Assembly (NCBI GenBank): GCA_014191755.1
Contig: BJHE01000003.1
Location: 49,937 to 113,936 of the forward strand
DNA from: Cyanobium sp.
Lineage (GTDB): Bacteria; Cyanobacteriota; Cyanobacteriia; PCC-6307; Cyanobiaceae
Direction: 5' to 3'
Length of the DNA: 64,000 nucleotides
Shown one piece after another: positions 1 to 9,630 of the stretch; the stretch's first letter is position 1, and every line of letters begins with the position of its first letter. A model generated the notes under the pieces. The model was not told the DNA's origin, ran no database searches, and saw nothing but the letters and a program-made list of their open reading frames with translations. The position numbers were made by a program, and so were the translations under genes.

Positions 1-2
1 CC

Positions 3-419
3 CGCCCCCCCGGCCTGAAGATCCTGGTGGAAAAAACCAACATGCGGGAGGGCACCCATTGGCTAGGGGTTTACGGGCGGGTGGCGGAACCGGACCAGCC
101 GGGCCTCTGGCGGGTGAAGATCTGGCAGGAATGGAGCGATCGGGTGGCGATCACCACCGATTCGATCGACTGCCGGCCTGGTCGCGCCACCCGTGCCGGG
201 GTGACCGCCTCCAAGGTGGTGGTGCAGACCCTCAATCCCGGCGGCCCAATCAACCCCGCCAACCGGCTGGATCACCTGATCTGGTGGGCCACCTGCTTCC
301 CCGAGCAGGCGGGGCGCGATCCGGCCGGGCTGGGCCCCCTGGCCCGCAGCCTCGGCTTTGATGGCCGCCAGCGGGAACAGTTCGAGGTGCTGTCGGTGCC
401 GCCCTTGCCCCATCCCTGA
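3..419 (+). CDS. hypothetical protein, 5' end outside window
   Basis: Frame is open from base 3 (RPPGLKILVEKTNMREGTHWLGVYGRV...) to the stop at 419; no recognised domain. Confidence 0.6.
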   Translation, partial: RPPGLKILVEKTNMREGTHWLGVYGRVAEPDQPGLWRVKIWQEWSDRVAITTDSIDCRPGRATRAGVTASKVVVQTLNPGGPINPANRLDHLIWWATCFPEQAGRDPAGLGPLARSLGFDGRQREQFEVLSVPPLPHP

Positions 420-536
420 GGGTCAGGACGCGGGGCGCTGCCGTTCTGGTGGGGCAGGAGCCGGCAGCCTTGGGCTGGCCGGAACGGCGCTGGGCAAGTG
501 GCTGCCCGAATCCGGCGCCCCCGATAGATTTCGGCG

Positions 537-1310
537 ATGGTGAACCCCCTTTCCACCGGCGCCGCCGGTCTGCCCGATCCCGAGGGCGACGTCAACATCC
601 CCGCCGAGGCCGTGCCCGCCCCACCCGTGCGCCTGCTCCTGGTGGACGACGAGCCGGGCCTGCGCACCGCGGTGAAGGCCTACCTCGAAGACGAAGGCTT
701 CCTGGTGACCACCGCCAACGACGGCGAGGAGGGTTGGACCACAGCCCAGACCCTGCTGCCCGATGTGGTGATCACCGATGTAATGATGCCTCGCTGCGAT
801 GGCTATGGCCTGCTCAAGCGCCTGCGTGGCGACGAGCGCCTGGGGGGCACCCCAGTGATCTTCCTCACCGCCAAAGGGATGACGGCCGATCGGATCGCCG
901 GCTTCCAGGCCGGCGCCGACGACTACATCCCCAAGCCCTTCGACCCCGATGAGCTGGTGGCGCGTGTGCGCAATGTGGTGCGTCGCCAGGATCGGCTGCT
1001 GGTCGAGGCGGCCCGCTTCGCCGATGCCGACATCGGCGCCATGGCCAAGCAGATCACTGAGATCCGCTCCATGCTCGGCACCGGCGGCGTCAAGAAGGCC
1101 GCCCCCGATGTGAAGCTCGACTTCACCCCCCGTGAGGCCAGCGTGCTGCAGCTGGTGGCCGAGGGAATGATGAACAAGGAGATCGCCCGGCGGCTTGAGA
1201 CCTCGATCCGCAACGTTGAAAAGTACGTAAGCCGCCTTTTTATCAAGACCGGCACCGCCAGCCGCACCGAGCTGGTGCGCTATTCCCTGGAGCATGGGCT
1301 GGTGGATTAG
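537..1310 (+). CDS. two-component response regulator, REC + LuxR/NarL-type HTH (Ycf29-like)
   Basis: REC motifs (LLVDDEPGLR, VVITDVMMP, KPFDPDEL) and C-terminal LuxR HTH (FTPREASVLQLVAEGMMNKEIARRLETSIRNVEKYVSRLFIKTG). Confidence 0.9.
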   Translation: MVNPLSTGAAGLPDPEGDVNIPAEAVPAPPVRLLLVDDEPGLRTAVKAYLEDEGFLVTTANDGEEGWTTAQTLLPDVVITDVMMPRCDGYGLLKRLRGDERLGGTPVIFLTAKGMTADRIAGFQAGADDYIPKPFDPDELVARVRNVVRRQDRLLVEAARFADADIGAMAKQITEIRSMLGTGGVKKAAPDVKLDFTPREASVLQLVAEGMMNKEIARRLETSIRNVEKYVSRLFIKTGTASRTELVRYSLEHGLVD

Positions 1311-1437
1311 GGGCTGATACCAGGCCGGTGTTGCCGCTCCGAGCCCTTGCCATAACGCCCGGGGAAGGGCAGACCCAGTCTTCGGGGCTTGGCTCGCTGT
1401 TGACACCGGTATTGGGTTCAGTCGTTGGCTGGGGCGG

Positions 1438-2616
1438 TTGATCGAGCGCGGGCCGCGGCCGCGGCCGTCGATGCCGAACTCGTCCTCGCCCTTGAACTCG
1501 ATGCCGCCGCCGATACCGCCGCCGTTACCGATGGGATCTTCACCGCCAGCTCCTGCGGGCTGGTTACCGGAAGCTCCCAACCAGGGCTGGATCTATCGCG
1601 AGCGGGTGCCGCCGGCTTTGGTCGGTCTGCAGGTCAGCGCCTTCTATGCCGCACGCCATCGCCATTCCGATCGAGGCGTCTGGCGGGCCCGTCTGGCTGC
1701 CGGTGAGATTCAACGCAACGGAGCGGTATTGCGTGAGGACCAGTCTCTGGCGGTGGGAGATCGCCTGGCCTGGCACCGCCCCCCCTGGATCGAGGGCGCC
1801 GTTCCGGCCTCCTGGGCCGTGGTGTACGACGACGGCGACCTTCATGTGATCGACAAACCTGCCGGGCTTCCGGTGCTGCCGGCCGGCGGCTGGCTGGAGC
1901 ACACGGCGCTGCGGCTCCTGGAGCGGCGCCACTGTGGCGATCCCGGCGGCATCCCGCTGCCGGTGCACCGGCTTGGGCGCTTCACCAGCGGTCTCCTGGT
2001 CTGCGCGCGGCGGCCGGCAACGCGGGCCTGGCTGAGCGCCTGCCTGCGGGAGAGCACGGTGGCAGGGCTCCATGATCCTCTCCCCGATCCAGTGCTGGAT
2101 CATGGCCTTGAGCCGACGCCAGGACCGCCACATGGCGCCGATGGACCCTTGCGGTCAGCGCCGGCCGCCGCGGCAGCTGGTTGCCGCAAGCTCTACCGGG
2201 CCCTGCTTGTGCCCGGGGTGCTGGCGCTGGAGCCAGGGGAGTCGCTGCCGATCACAGTGCCGATCGGCCGCCGCCCCCATCCCCAGCTGGGCCGCATCTG
2301 GTGCGCCGCCGATGGCCGCGAGCAGGGTGACCTGGCCGCCCGCAGCACCCTCACCCTGCTGGAGCGCAGTCCCAGGGCCGAGCTGGTGCAGGTGGTGATC
2401 GCCAGCGGCCGCCCCCATCAGATCCGCATCCACTGCGCCGCCCTCGGGGCCCCCCTGCTCGGCGATCCCCTCTACGGCCCGGGCGGTCTGGCGGCGGCGG
2501 ACGCCAGGCCGGGCGACGGGGGCTATCGGCTGCAGGCCTGGCGGCTGGAGCTGGAGCTTCCAAGCTGCGAAAGGTGGGCGTTGGAAGTGCCCCACTCCCT
2601 GCAGCTGGAGGGGTAG
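1438..2616 (+). CDS. RluA-family RNA pseudouridine synthase (start codon uncertain; N-terminal Pro-rich part may not be translated)
   Basis: VHRLGRFTSGLLVCAR catalytic region, RPHQIRIHCAALGAPLLGDPLYG signature. Confidence 0.85.
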   Translation: MIERGPRPRPSMPNSSSPLNSMPPPIPPPLPMGSSPPAPAGWLPEAPNQGWIYRERVPPALVGLQVSAFYAARHRHSDRGVWRARLAAGEIQRNGAVLREDQSLAVGDRLAWHRPPWIEGAVPASWAVVYDDGDLHVIDKPAGLPVLPAGGWLEHTALRLLERRHCGDPGGIPLPVHRLGRFTSGLLVCARRPATRAWLSACLRESTVAGLHDPLPDPVLDHGLEPTPGPPHGADGPLRSAPAAAAAGCRKLYRALLVPGVLALEPGESLPITVPIGRRPHPQLGRIWCAADGREQGDLAARSTLTLLERSPRAELVQVVIASGRPHQIRIHCAALGAPLLGDPLYGPGGLAAADARPGDGGYRLQAWRLELELPSCERWALEVPHSLQLEG

Positions 2617-2732
2617 CCGGATCGGGGGGCTAGCAAGCTGTGGAAAGGTGATGCATAACTGGATCCTCCCATCGGCCCCTAAATCGGCCCAGATCCTTTG
2701 GGCGGCAATTTATTCTGCCAACTGACTTCGGC

Positions 2733-2885
2733 TGGCAAAAGCAGAAGGGCTTCCGACGCTGGCAGCCTGAGCAGACGTCCCTGAGACCTCCATGCCCGGG
2801 TGACTGGATCTCCGAGCACCACCAGCTGAATGGCCTGCTGGATCGAGTGGATGAACTGGATCTCGGCAGGGTTCTAAGCCGATGA
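2733..2885 (+). pseudogene. transposase N-terminal fragment (DUF772/IS1182-like)
   Basis: Frame reads WQKQKGFRRWQPEQTSLRPPCPGDWISEHHQLNGLLDRVDELDLGRVLSR*, resembling the N-terminus of DUF772-type transposases (QP-Q-LLPPSL-DWL-EDHL---V-D-V--LDL); no downstream catalytic domain. Confidence 0.5.
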
Positions 2886-2968
2886 GCCGATGACCGGTGG
2901 GATCGGATCGGGCGCTCTGGCGTTCGGGTGCAGCGGATCTGGGGTGATCGAACCTCGGCCTCGCCGCT

Positions 2969-4648
2969 TCAGTCCCGCTCGGCGGGAAGCTGCCAAAGCC
3001 CCAGCCATTCCCCACTTCGCTCCGCCCGTGAGCCCCGGGCCGGTTCCCACAGCAGCGGGATCAGCCCCGCCCTCCGAAGCTGATCGGCGAGCTGCTGGGG
3101 ATCGCTTCCAAAGGGCGGCCCGCCCGGAAGGGTATGGCACCAGAACAGCCCCAGTAACCAGCCTCCGGGGGCCAGGAGCCTGGTCACAGCGGCTAGGTAG
3201 TCGGACCGGCGGGAGGGATCGATGGCGCAGAAGCAGGTGTGCTCCACCACCCCCTGCAGGCTGCCATCGGCCAGTCCGGCCGACCGCAGGGCGGCGGCAT
3301 CGAGCAGATCCGCCTGCAGCCAGCGCAGCCCGGGCCGGTCTGCCCCATGCAGCCGCCGGGCCTCCTGCAGGGCTTCGCCGCTGAGGTCGAGGCCGATCGC
3401 CTCGAAACCCAGCTCCGCCAGCAGGGCCGCCTCGTGGCCACGGCCGCAGCCGGGCACCAATACCTCGCCGGGCGGCAGCGGCCGACGCGGGTCCTCGCGC
3501 AGGAAGGCGTCGAGGGGCGGCGCCGGAGCGCCCAGCTCCCAGCCATCGCGGCCTTCGCGGTAGCGCTGGTCCCAGGCGGCCGCCACGGCGGAGGGCGCTG
3601 GGGAGGGCGGAGCCAAGGGCGGAGGCTCCGGATGGGGCGCAAACCAGCGCGCCAGGGCCGACACATCCTCATCGCCGTGGCCGGCCGCCATCAGCTCCGC
3701 CTCGATCGCCGCAACCCGCGCGCTCAGCGGCAGCTCCAACCCGGTGGCGGCAGCGGCCTCCAAGGCGATCTGGAGATCCTTGTGGTGCAGCGCCAGCCGG
3801 AAACCCAGCGGGAATCGGCCCTCGAGCATGTTGACGGAGCGGTGCCGCAGGGCCCAGGAGCCCGCCGCCCCATCCATCAGCGCCTCACACACCTGCTGCA
3901 TCGGCAGCTCCAGCCGCTCACCTAGGGCGAGGGCCTCGGCCACCGCCCCGTAGCTGCCCGCCACCAGCACCTGGTTCACCGCCTTCACCCGCTGGCCCGC
4001 CCCAACCGGCCCGAAGTGGCTCACCCGTGACCCCACCACCTCCAGCAGGGGTCGGGCCCGCTCCAGATCCCGCTCGTTTCCCCCCACCAGCACCGTGAGG
4101 GTGCCGGCCCTGGCGCCCTCGGTGCCGCCGGTGACAGGGGCATCGAGATAGGCCACCCCCCGTTCCTGGAGCCGCGCCGCCAGCTCCTCGCTACAGGCGG
4201 GGGCGATGGTGGAGAAATCGATCACCAGGCTGCCCGGGGCCAGGCCGCCGCTGGCGGCGTCGGGGCCCTCCAGGAGCACGGCGCGCACGGCGGCATCGTC
4301 GCTGAGGCACAGGCAGAGCAGGGTGCTGCCCGTGGCGGCTTCCCATGGGTTGGCGGCCCGCCGCGCTCCGAGGGCGGCGAGGGGTTCTTCCCGCTGCCGG
4401 TGGCGGTTGTGCACTGTGAGCGGGAAGTCCGCCGCCAGCAGGTTGGTGGCCATCGGGGTGCCGAGGGCCCCCAGTCCGAGGAAGGCCACCGTTTCGCGGG
4501 GGAGATCAGGCCTCGCTGCGGGCTCGGCGAAGCCCATGGGCACCCGGTGGCCAGCGGCCGGTCGGAATGGGGAGGGCGGTGCAGGATTCATGGCGCCGGA
4601 CGGTGAACAACACAATCCCATCGGAGCTGAGCATGTCAGCAGAACCAT
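2969..4648 (-). CDS. predicted fusion: NAD(P)-binding beta-hydroxyacid dehydrogenase (3-hydroxyisobutyrate dehydrogenase-like) + TPMT/halide-thiol methyltransferase-like domain
   Basis: N-term VAFLGLGALGTPMATNLLAADFPLTVHNR, DAPVTGGTEGARAGTLTVLVGG; C-term AWDQRYREGRDGWELGAPAPPL, EVLVPGCGRGHEAALLAELGFEAIGLDLS; one uninterrupted frame. Confidence 0.85.
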   Translation of the reverse strand: MVLLTCSAPMGLCCSPSGAMNPAPPSPFRPAAGHRVPMGFAEPAARPDLPRETVAFLGLGALGTPMATNLLAADFPLTVHNRHRQREEPLAALGARRAANPWEAATGSTLLCLCLSDDAAVRAVLLEGPDAASGGLAPGSLVIDFSTIAPACSEELAARLQERGVAYLDAPVTGGTEGARAGTLTVLVGGNERDLERARPLLEVVGSRVSHFGPVGAGQRVKAVNQVLVAGSYGAVAEALALGERLELPMQQVCEALMDGAAGSWALRHRSVNMLEGRFPLGFRLALHHKDLQIALEAAAATGLELPLSARVAAIEAELMAAGHGDEDVSALARWFAPHPEPPPLAPPSPAPSAVAAAWDQRYREGRDGWELGAPAPPLDAFLREDPRRPLPPGEVLVPGCGRGHEAALLAELGFEAIGLDLSGEALQEARRLHGADRPGLRWLQADLLDAAALRSAGLADGSLQGVVEHTCFCAIDPSRRSDYLAAVTRLLAPGGWLLGLFWCHTLPGGPPFGSDPQQLADQLRRAGLIPLLWEPARGSRAERSGEWLGLWQLPAERD

Positions 4649-4756
4649 CCATAACCATCAGGCCCTCAAGGCGAACAGGACGATGCCGATGGGTTGCTCT
4701 ATACCTTTGCGAGCTGAGGTTCTGCTGTTGGGTAGATTTTATTTTAGGCCTTCAAA

Positions 4757-5520
4757 GAATATGTCCGATTTGTCAACTGCGGGATCCAAGGTTTTTGTGA
4801 AGCATGAGGATCTGAGCGAAGACCTGCGCAGGATCGCTGGGCGGCCGACTCGACATGATCGGGGACGGCTAGTTCGAATTACTTTTCACGGCGTTGGCCG
4901 CAACTCGACCGATTGCGGTACTTGTGGATCTCACTGATGTCTCGTTTCTGGCATCGGTCGGGCTGCGCTGCATCATTCAGAGCACTAAGACGCTGGATCT
5001 CATGGTCGTCGGTTAGGCCCCCTGGTGGATGGGTCAAACCGAGTGGACAACTTTCCTGACGCAGGGGGACCCTCTCGTTCGCCGCACTCTGGAGGCCGGG
5101 GCATCGGGGAGATCATCCCGATCCGCAGGAATTTCGCCGAGCCTCCAGCTGGCTGCGGGCCGGCGGGGCGTCCCTGGGGGTTCCCGAAGAGCAGATCGAC
5201 CGCTTGGAGCTGTGCCTCAACGAGGTGCTGGCCAACCTCGGCGAACATGGAGGCTACGCCGTGGCAAGCCACGCGATCCAGCTTGAACTGGGGGCCAGCC
5301 CGGTGCCGGGGGGTGCACGGAGCTGCCGCCACCCCGCGGGCCGCTGGCTGGAATCATCCCTCAGGCCAGCTATCGAATTAAAACCGTGCTGTTCAACCGC
5401 AGTGATCTGCTGATCGCTTACTCCGATGGAACCAGCGAGGCGGAAGATCACAAGGACCGCGCCTTCGGGATCGATCAGTGCCGCGATGCGGCTTCCCTGA
5501 GCTGCCAGCGATGCCCTTGA
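4757..5520 (+). pseudogene. degenerate partner-switching remnants: STAS, RsbW-like HATPase and SpoIIE/PP2C-like C-terminus in different frames
   Basis: Fragments: TRPIAVLVDLTDVSFLASVGLRCIIQSTKTLDLMVVG* (about 4903-5016); ASSWLRAGGASLGVPEEQIDRLELCLNEVLANLGEHGGYAVASHAIQLELG (about 5141-5291); PLAGIIPQASYRIKTVLFNRSDLLIAYSDGTSEAEDHKDRAFGIDQC (about 5341-5480). Confidence 0.65.
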
Positions 5521-5534
5521 TGGGAGGTCCGCCC

Positions 5535-6335
5535 TCAGACTCGCTCGAAGGCGATCAGCCGTGAGAAGTAGAAGGGCGCCTGGTTGAGGCTGCGGCGCAT
5601 CGGCTTGAAGCCGGCGGCTTCGGCGGCGGCCACGATGCCGCTCTCGCGCAGCTGGTAGGCACGGGTGGTCTTGCTGGGGCCGGGGAACAGCTGGCCGATG
5701 CCCTTCAGCAACGCCAGTAGGGGGGTGTAGGGGGCGAAGCTCACCAGCAGGTGATGCTCGGCCATGCCGGCCAGGTGGCCCACCATCTCCTCGGCGGCCG
5801 CCTGGGGGTAGTGGATGAACACATCCAGGCAAATCACCGTGTCGTAGCGGCCCTGCAGGCTCTCGAGGTCCGAGGCGGTGAAGCTGAGCTGCTCGGCATC
5901 GATGCCGGCGGAGCGGGCGCGGCGTTCGGCCTCGGCAACCATCGCCGCCGAGAGGTCGCTGGCGGCCACCGAGCCTGCCCCCAGCTGGGCCAGGGGCAGG
6001 CTGAGGCTGCCCACCCCACAGCCGGCATCGCAGAAACTTCGCTGGGGCAGGTTGCCCTGCTCCTGCAGCCAGGCCAGCACCTCATCCACCGTCTTCTGGT
6101 GGCCGATGCGGATGTTGCGCTGGACCTTGTTCACCTCCTCGCTATCGCTGTATATGCGGTTCCAGCGTTCGAAGCCGGTGCTCTCGAAGTAGGCCTGCAC
6201 TTCCGCCTTCTCGGCTTGCTTGGCATCAACCTGCCTGGCATCAACCTGCTTGGAGTCGGCCGGCTGGGCTGGAGGGGCCACCTGGTTGCTGGCCGCGGTC
6301 TGCCTCGATGTGGCGTCGTGCAGTTCGGCGGGCAT
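5535..6335 (-). CDS. chlM: magnesium protoporphyrin IX methyltransferase
   Basis: VQAYFESTGFERWNRIYSDSEEVNKVQRNIRIGHQKTVDEVLAWL...CDAGCGVGSLSLPLA... typical ChlM. Confidence 0.93.
   Translation of the reverse strand: MPAELHDATSRQTAASNQVAPPAQPADSKQVDARQVDAKQAEKAEVQAYFESTGFERWNRIYSDSEEVNKVQRNIRIGHQKTVDEVLAWLQEQGNLPQRSFCDAGCGVGSLSLPLAQLGAGSVAASDLSAAMVAEAERRARSAGIDAEQLSFTASDLESLQGRYDTVICLDVFIHYPQAAAEEMVGHLAGMAEHHLLVSFAPYTPLLALLKGIGQLFPGPSKTTRAYQLRESGIVAAAEAAGFKPMRRSLNQAPFYFSRLIAFERV
6219..6263. repeat. 15-bp imperfect tandem repeat (about 3 copies) in the chlM N-terminal coding region
   Basis: cttggcatcaacctg / cctggcatcaacctg / cttggagtcggccgg. Confidence 0.7.
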
Positions 6336-6374
6336 GGTTGGAGCCGGGACGGGCCGCCGATCCTAAGGGCTGCC

Positions 6375-7982
6375 TCAGGCCGCCACGAGGGCCTGGGGAT
6401 GGGCCTGGCTCCAGCGCAGCTGGCCCTGCACCTGCTCGCGCACCAGGGCGCGGTATTCGAGGAAGTGCTCGTTGAGCAGGCACATCCACAGCACCTGATC
6501 GAGCAACTGGGGGCGATGGCGCAGGGTGTCGAGCAGGCAGCGCCAGAACAGCCCGCGGCTCGGGCGGCGCACCCCCTGTCGCCAGATCATGGTGAGCAGG
6601 CCGGCCACCGCCGCCGGACGGCCGAGGTGGCTGAGCACCCCCTGGATCGAGGGCCGGCGACGGGTTTGAAGGCGGCCGAGCCGGCTGGCGTAGCGCTGCA
6701 CGCGGGCTAGGTAGTTGGCTGGCTCGTACAGCCGGTCGAAGGCGTCGAGGAACTCGGCGGCGATCTCCTCCATCGGCCGGCTCGGCAGGAAGTTCAGCAG
6801 GTTGGTCTGCACACCGGCATCGAAGCGGCCCCGCAGGCTGCCCTCCACCTGGGGATCGAGCTTCAGCAGGCGCTGTTCGCGCTCCAGCCGGTGCCACAGG
6901 GCCGTGTTGGGCAGAGCCTGCAGGATGCCCACCATGGCCAAGGGGATGGCGCTTTCCTCCACGAAGGCCACGATCCGTTCGCCGGCGCCGGCCTGCTCGC
7001 CATCGAAGCCGAGGATGAAGCCGGCCATCACCAGCAGGCCCGCTTCGGTGATCGTTTGCACCGCCTCCAGCAGCGGATTGCGGGTGTTCTGGTGTTTGCC
7101 GGCGCCGCTCAGGCTGCCGGTGTCGGGGGTTTCGATGCCGAGGAACACCCGGTTGAAGCCGCAGGCGGTCATGCGGCCGATCAGGTCGGGATCGCCGGCT
7201 AGATCGACTGAGGCCTCGGTGGTGAAAGAGAAGGGGTAACCGCGCTGTCGCTGCCAGGGTTCCAGTTCGGCCAGCAGCCGATTCACGTTGCGCTTGTTGC
7301 CGATGAAGTTGTCATCGACCAGGAAGATCTCACCGCGCCAGTGCAGGCTTCGCAGCGCCTCAAGTTCGGCGATCAATTGCTGCGGCGTCTTGGTGCGGGG
7401 TTTGCGGCCATAGAGCACGATGATGTCGCAGAACTCGCACTGAAATGGGCAACCCCGGGAGAATTGAATCGCCATCATCGCGTAGGCCTTCAGCTCGAGC
7501 AGATCGAAGCGGGGCGGTGGTGTGGCCTCCAGATCCGGCTTCTCGCCGCCGGCCGTGAAGCGCCCTCCGGCATCACCGCGCGTCAGTGCCTCCACCAGCA
7601 GCGGCAGGGTGATTTCCCCCTCATCGAGCACGAGGAAATCCACCTGGGCCAGCTCGGGGGCATCCGGGGTGGAGCTGGCGAAGGGGCCCCCCACCGCCAC
7701 CCGGCAGCTGTGGGCCTTGGCCAGGGCGATCTGATTAGCCAGATCCTGCTTCTGAACGAGCATCGCCGAGAGGATGACCAGATCGGCCCGGCGCCACTCC
7801 TCCTCGTCCACGGAACGGATGTTGCAGTCCACCAGCTGGAACTCCCAGCTCTGAGGAAGCAGGGCCGCCACGGTGATCAGCCCTAAGGGCGGCAGCAGCA
7901 CCCGGTGCCCCATCAGAGCCACGGCCCGATCGAAGCTCCAGAAGGTCTGCGGGAAGCGGGGGTAGACCAGCAGCACGCGCAT
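6375..7982 (-). CDS. B12-binding domain radical SAM protein
   Basis: N-term MRVLLVYPRFPQTFWSFDRA... (B12-binding-like), SRGCPFQCEFCDIIVLYGRKPRTKTPQQLIAELEAL (CxxxCxxC radical SAM motif). Confidence 0.9.
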   Translation of the reverse strand: MRVLLVYPRFPQTFWSFDRAVALMGHRVLLPPLGLITVAALLPQSWEFQLVDCNIRSVDEEEWRRADLVILSAMLVQKQDLANQIALAKAHSCRVAVGGPFASSTPDAPELAQVDFLVLDEGEITLPLLVEALTRGDAGGRFTAGGEKPDLEATPPPRFDLLELKAYAMMAIQFSRGCPFQCEFCDIIVLYGRKPRTKTPQQLIAELEALRSLHWRGEIFLVDDNFIGNKRNVNRLLAELEPWQRQRGYPFSFTTEASVDLAGDPDLIGRMTACGFNRVFLGIETPDTGSLSGAGKHQNTRNPLLEAVQTITEAGLLVMAGFILGFDGEQAGAGERIVAFVEESAIPLAMVGILQALPNTALWHRLEREQRLLKLDPQVEGSLRGRFDAGVQTNLLNFLPSRPMEEIAAEFLDAFDRLYEPANYLARVQRYASRLGRLQTRRRPSIQGVLSHLGRPAAVAGLLTMIWRQGVRRPSRGLFWRCLLDTLRHRPQLLDQVLWMCLLNEHFLEYRALVREQVQGQLRWSQAHPQALVAA

Positions 7983-8227
7983 GGGTGGAACCTATAGATC
8001 GGGCCGCCCCGGCCGAAGAGCCGTCGTTGGACGGGGTCAGCTGGCCGGCTGCAGTTATTTCAATTTGGTGAGGAGAGCCACTGCCGGAGCCGACGTTCCG
8101 CCGAACCGGAGCACTCCGCACCCCAAACGCGCCGCGACATCCCCATCGCATCACGCCCCACCCCCTTGCGCCTCAGCCACCGCCCCCAGGTCCCACTAGG
8201 CCGGTGCCCCCCGTCCGGGCCCTCAGC

Positions 8228-9583
8228 TCAGGCGGCCCGCTGCCAGCAGAGCCCGCCAGCGCCCTGGCTCCAGCGCAGGCACTCGGTCAGCGGCCGGCCC
8301 AGCAGCAGTTCGCTGATAGCCCGCTTTTCACCCAGCACCCTTCGCGGCAGCACGGTGGCCGCGGCGATCGCCCGCTCCGGCCGGCCGCTCCAGCGAGCCA
8401 GCCGGAGCGCCCCCTCCAGCAGCGGCAGGGTCACGCCGGCCAAGGTGCCGTCCTCCAGCCGGCAGCTGCCGTTCTCCACCACCAGCGTGCGCTCATCCCA
8501 GCGGTGCAGGCCGTCGGCCAGGCCGTAGGGCGCCAGGGCGTCGCTCACCAGCACCACCTGCTGGGGCGCCAGACGCTGCAGTAGCACCGCCATGGTGGGC
8601 GTCACGTGCACGCCATCGGCGATCAGCCCTAGGGCCACATCGTCCCGCAGGGCCGCTGCCGCCACGGGACCCGGGGCGCGGTGGTGCATGGCGGGAACGG
8701 CGTTGTAGGCATGGGTCACCATCGCCACGCCGGCGTCGTAGGCCGCTGTTGCCTCTCTTTCGGTGGCTTCGCTGTGGCCCAGGCTCACCACAACGCCCTG
8801 GCGGCGCAGGGTCTGGATCACCGCGCTGGCTCCCTTCAGTTCCGGGGCCAGGGTTACCAAGGCGATGTCGGCGGCGGCGGCGCCAGCCGACCAGTCCGGC
8901 GCGGCGCCGCCAGGGCTGTCGTTGTGGCGGCTGCCGGTCGCCTCCCCGCTCTCCTCGCCGGTGGGCGCTCCCTCATCCGGGCCGAAGAAGCCGCCGATCC
9001 GCTCCTGCAGCGCTGCCGGCGAGGGCGGGCAGAGGTGTTGCAGCGGGTGGGCCCCCCGCCGCGTCGCCGCCAGGAAGGGACCCTCCAGGTGGGCCCCCAG
9101 CAGGCGGCAGCGGCCGGGGCGATGGGCAGCACGGGCCTGGCGCAGCACCGCCAGGGCCTCCCGCAGGGGTTCCACGGCGCAGGTCACCAGGGTGGGGCAG
9201 ATCGCCTCCACCCCATCGCGCCAGAGCAGCTCCAGCAAGTCCTCCAGCCGGGGCAGGTCGGCGGCATTGAGCTCCGGGAAGGCGAGGCCGAGGCCGCCGT
9301 TGATCTGCAGGTCCACCCCGGCCGGGCTGAGCCAGTCGCCCTGCCAGTCGATGCCGGCGGCGCGGCTGCCGGGGGGGATTCGCTGGAGGGCCGCGATCCG
9401 GCCCTGCCCATCGATCGCCACCCGCCAGAGCCGATCGTGCAGATCCAGCTCCGCCGGTCCGTCGCCGCCCCGGTCCTTGCGCTCCGGCTGGCCGCAGGCG
9501 CCGCTCTCCGGCAGCCGCACCTGGCTCAGCCAGGTGAGACCCGGCCGATCCGGCAGCGGCGGACCGTGGCGGGAGGGCTCCAT
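8228..9583 (-). CDS. nagA: N-acetylglucosamine-6-phosphate deacetylase
   Basis: [60 protein letters not shown]. Confidence 0.88.
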   Translation of the reverse strand: MEPSRHGPPLPDRPGLTWLSQVRLPESGACGQPERKDRGGDGPAELDLHDRLWRVAIDGQGRIAALQRIPPGSRAAGIDWQGDWLSPAGVDLQINGGLGLAFPELNAADLPRLEDLLELLWRDGVEAICPTLVTCAVEPLREALAVLRQARAAHRPGRCRLLGAHLEGPFLAATRRGAHPLQHLCPPSPAALQERIGGFFGPDEGAPTGEESGEATGSRHNDSPGGAAPDWSAGAAAADIALVTLAPELKGASAVIQTLRRQGVVVSLGHSEATEREATAAYDAGVAMVTHAYNAVPAMHHRAPGPVAAAALRDDVALGLIADGVHVTPTMAVLLQRLAPQQVVLVSDALAPYGLADGLHRWDERTLVVENGSCRLEDGTLAGVTLPLLEGALRLARWSGRPERAIAAATVLPRRVLGEKRAISELLLGRPLTECLRWSQGAGGLCWQRAA

Positions 9584-9630
9584 GGCGGACGGTTCGGGCG
9601 GGAGAATGCCATCCTCGCCGCCTTCGTGCC

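Noticed and set aside
423-1580. 385-aa minus-strand ORF opposite the LuxR-type response regulator
   Set aside because: Antisense shadow of a clear REC-HTH gene; Gly/His-rich, no domain.
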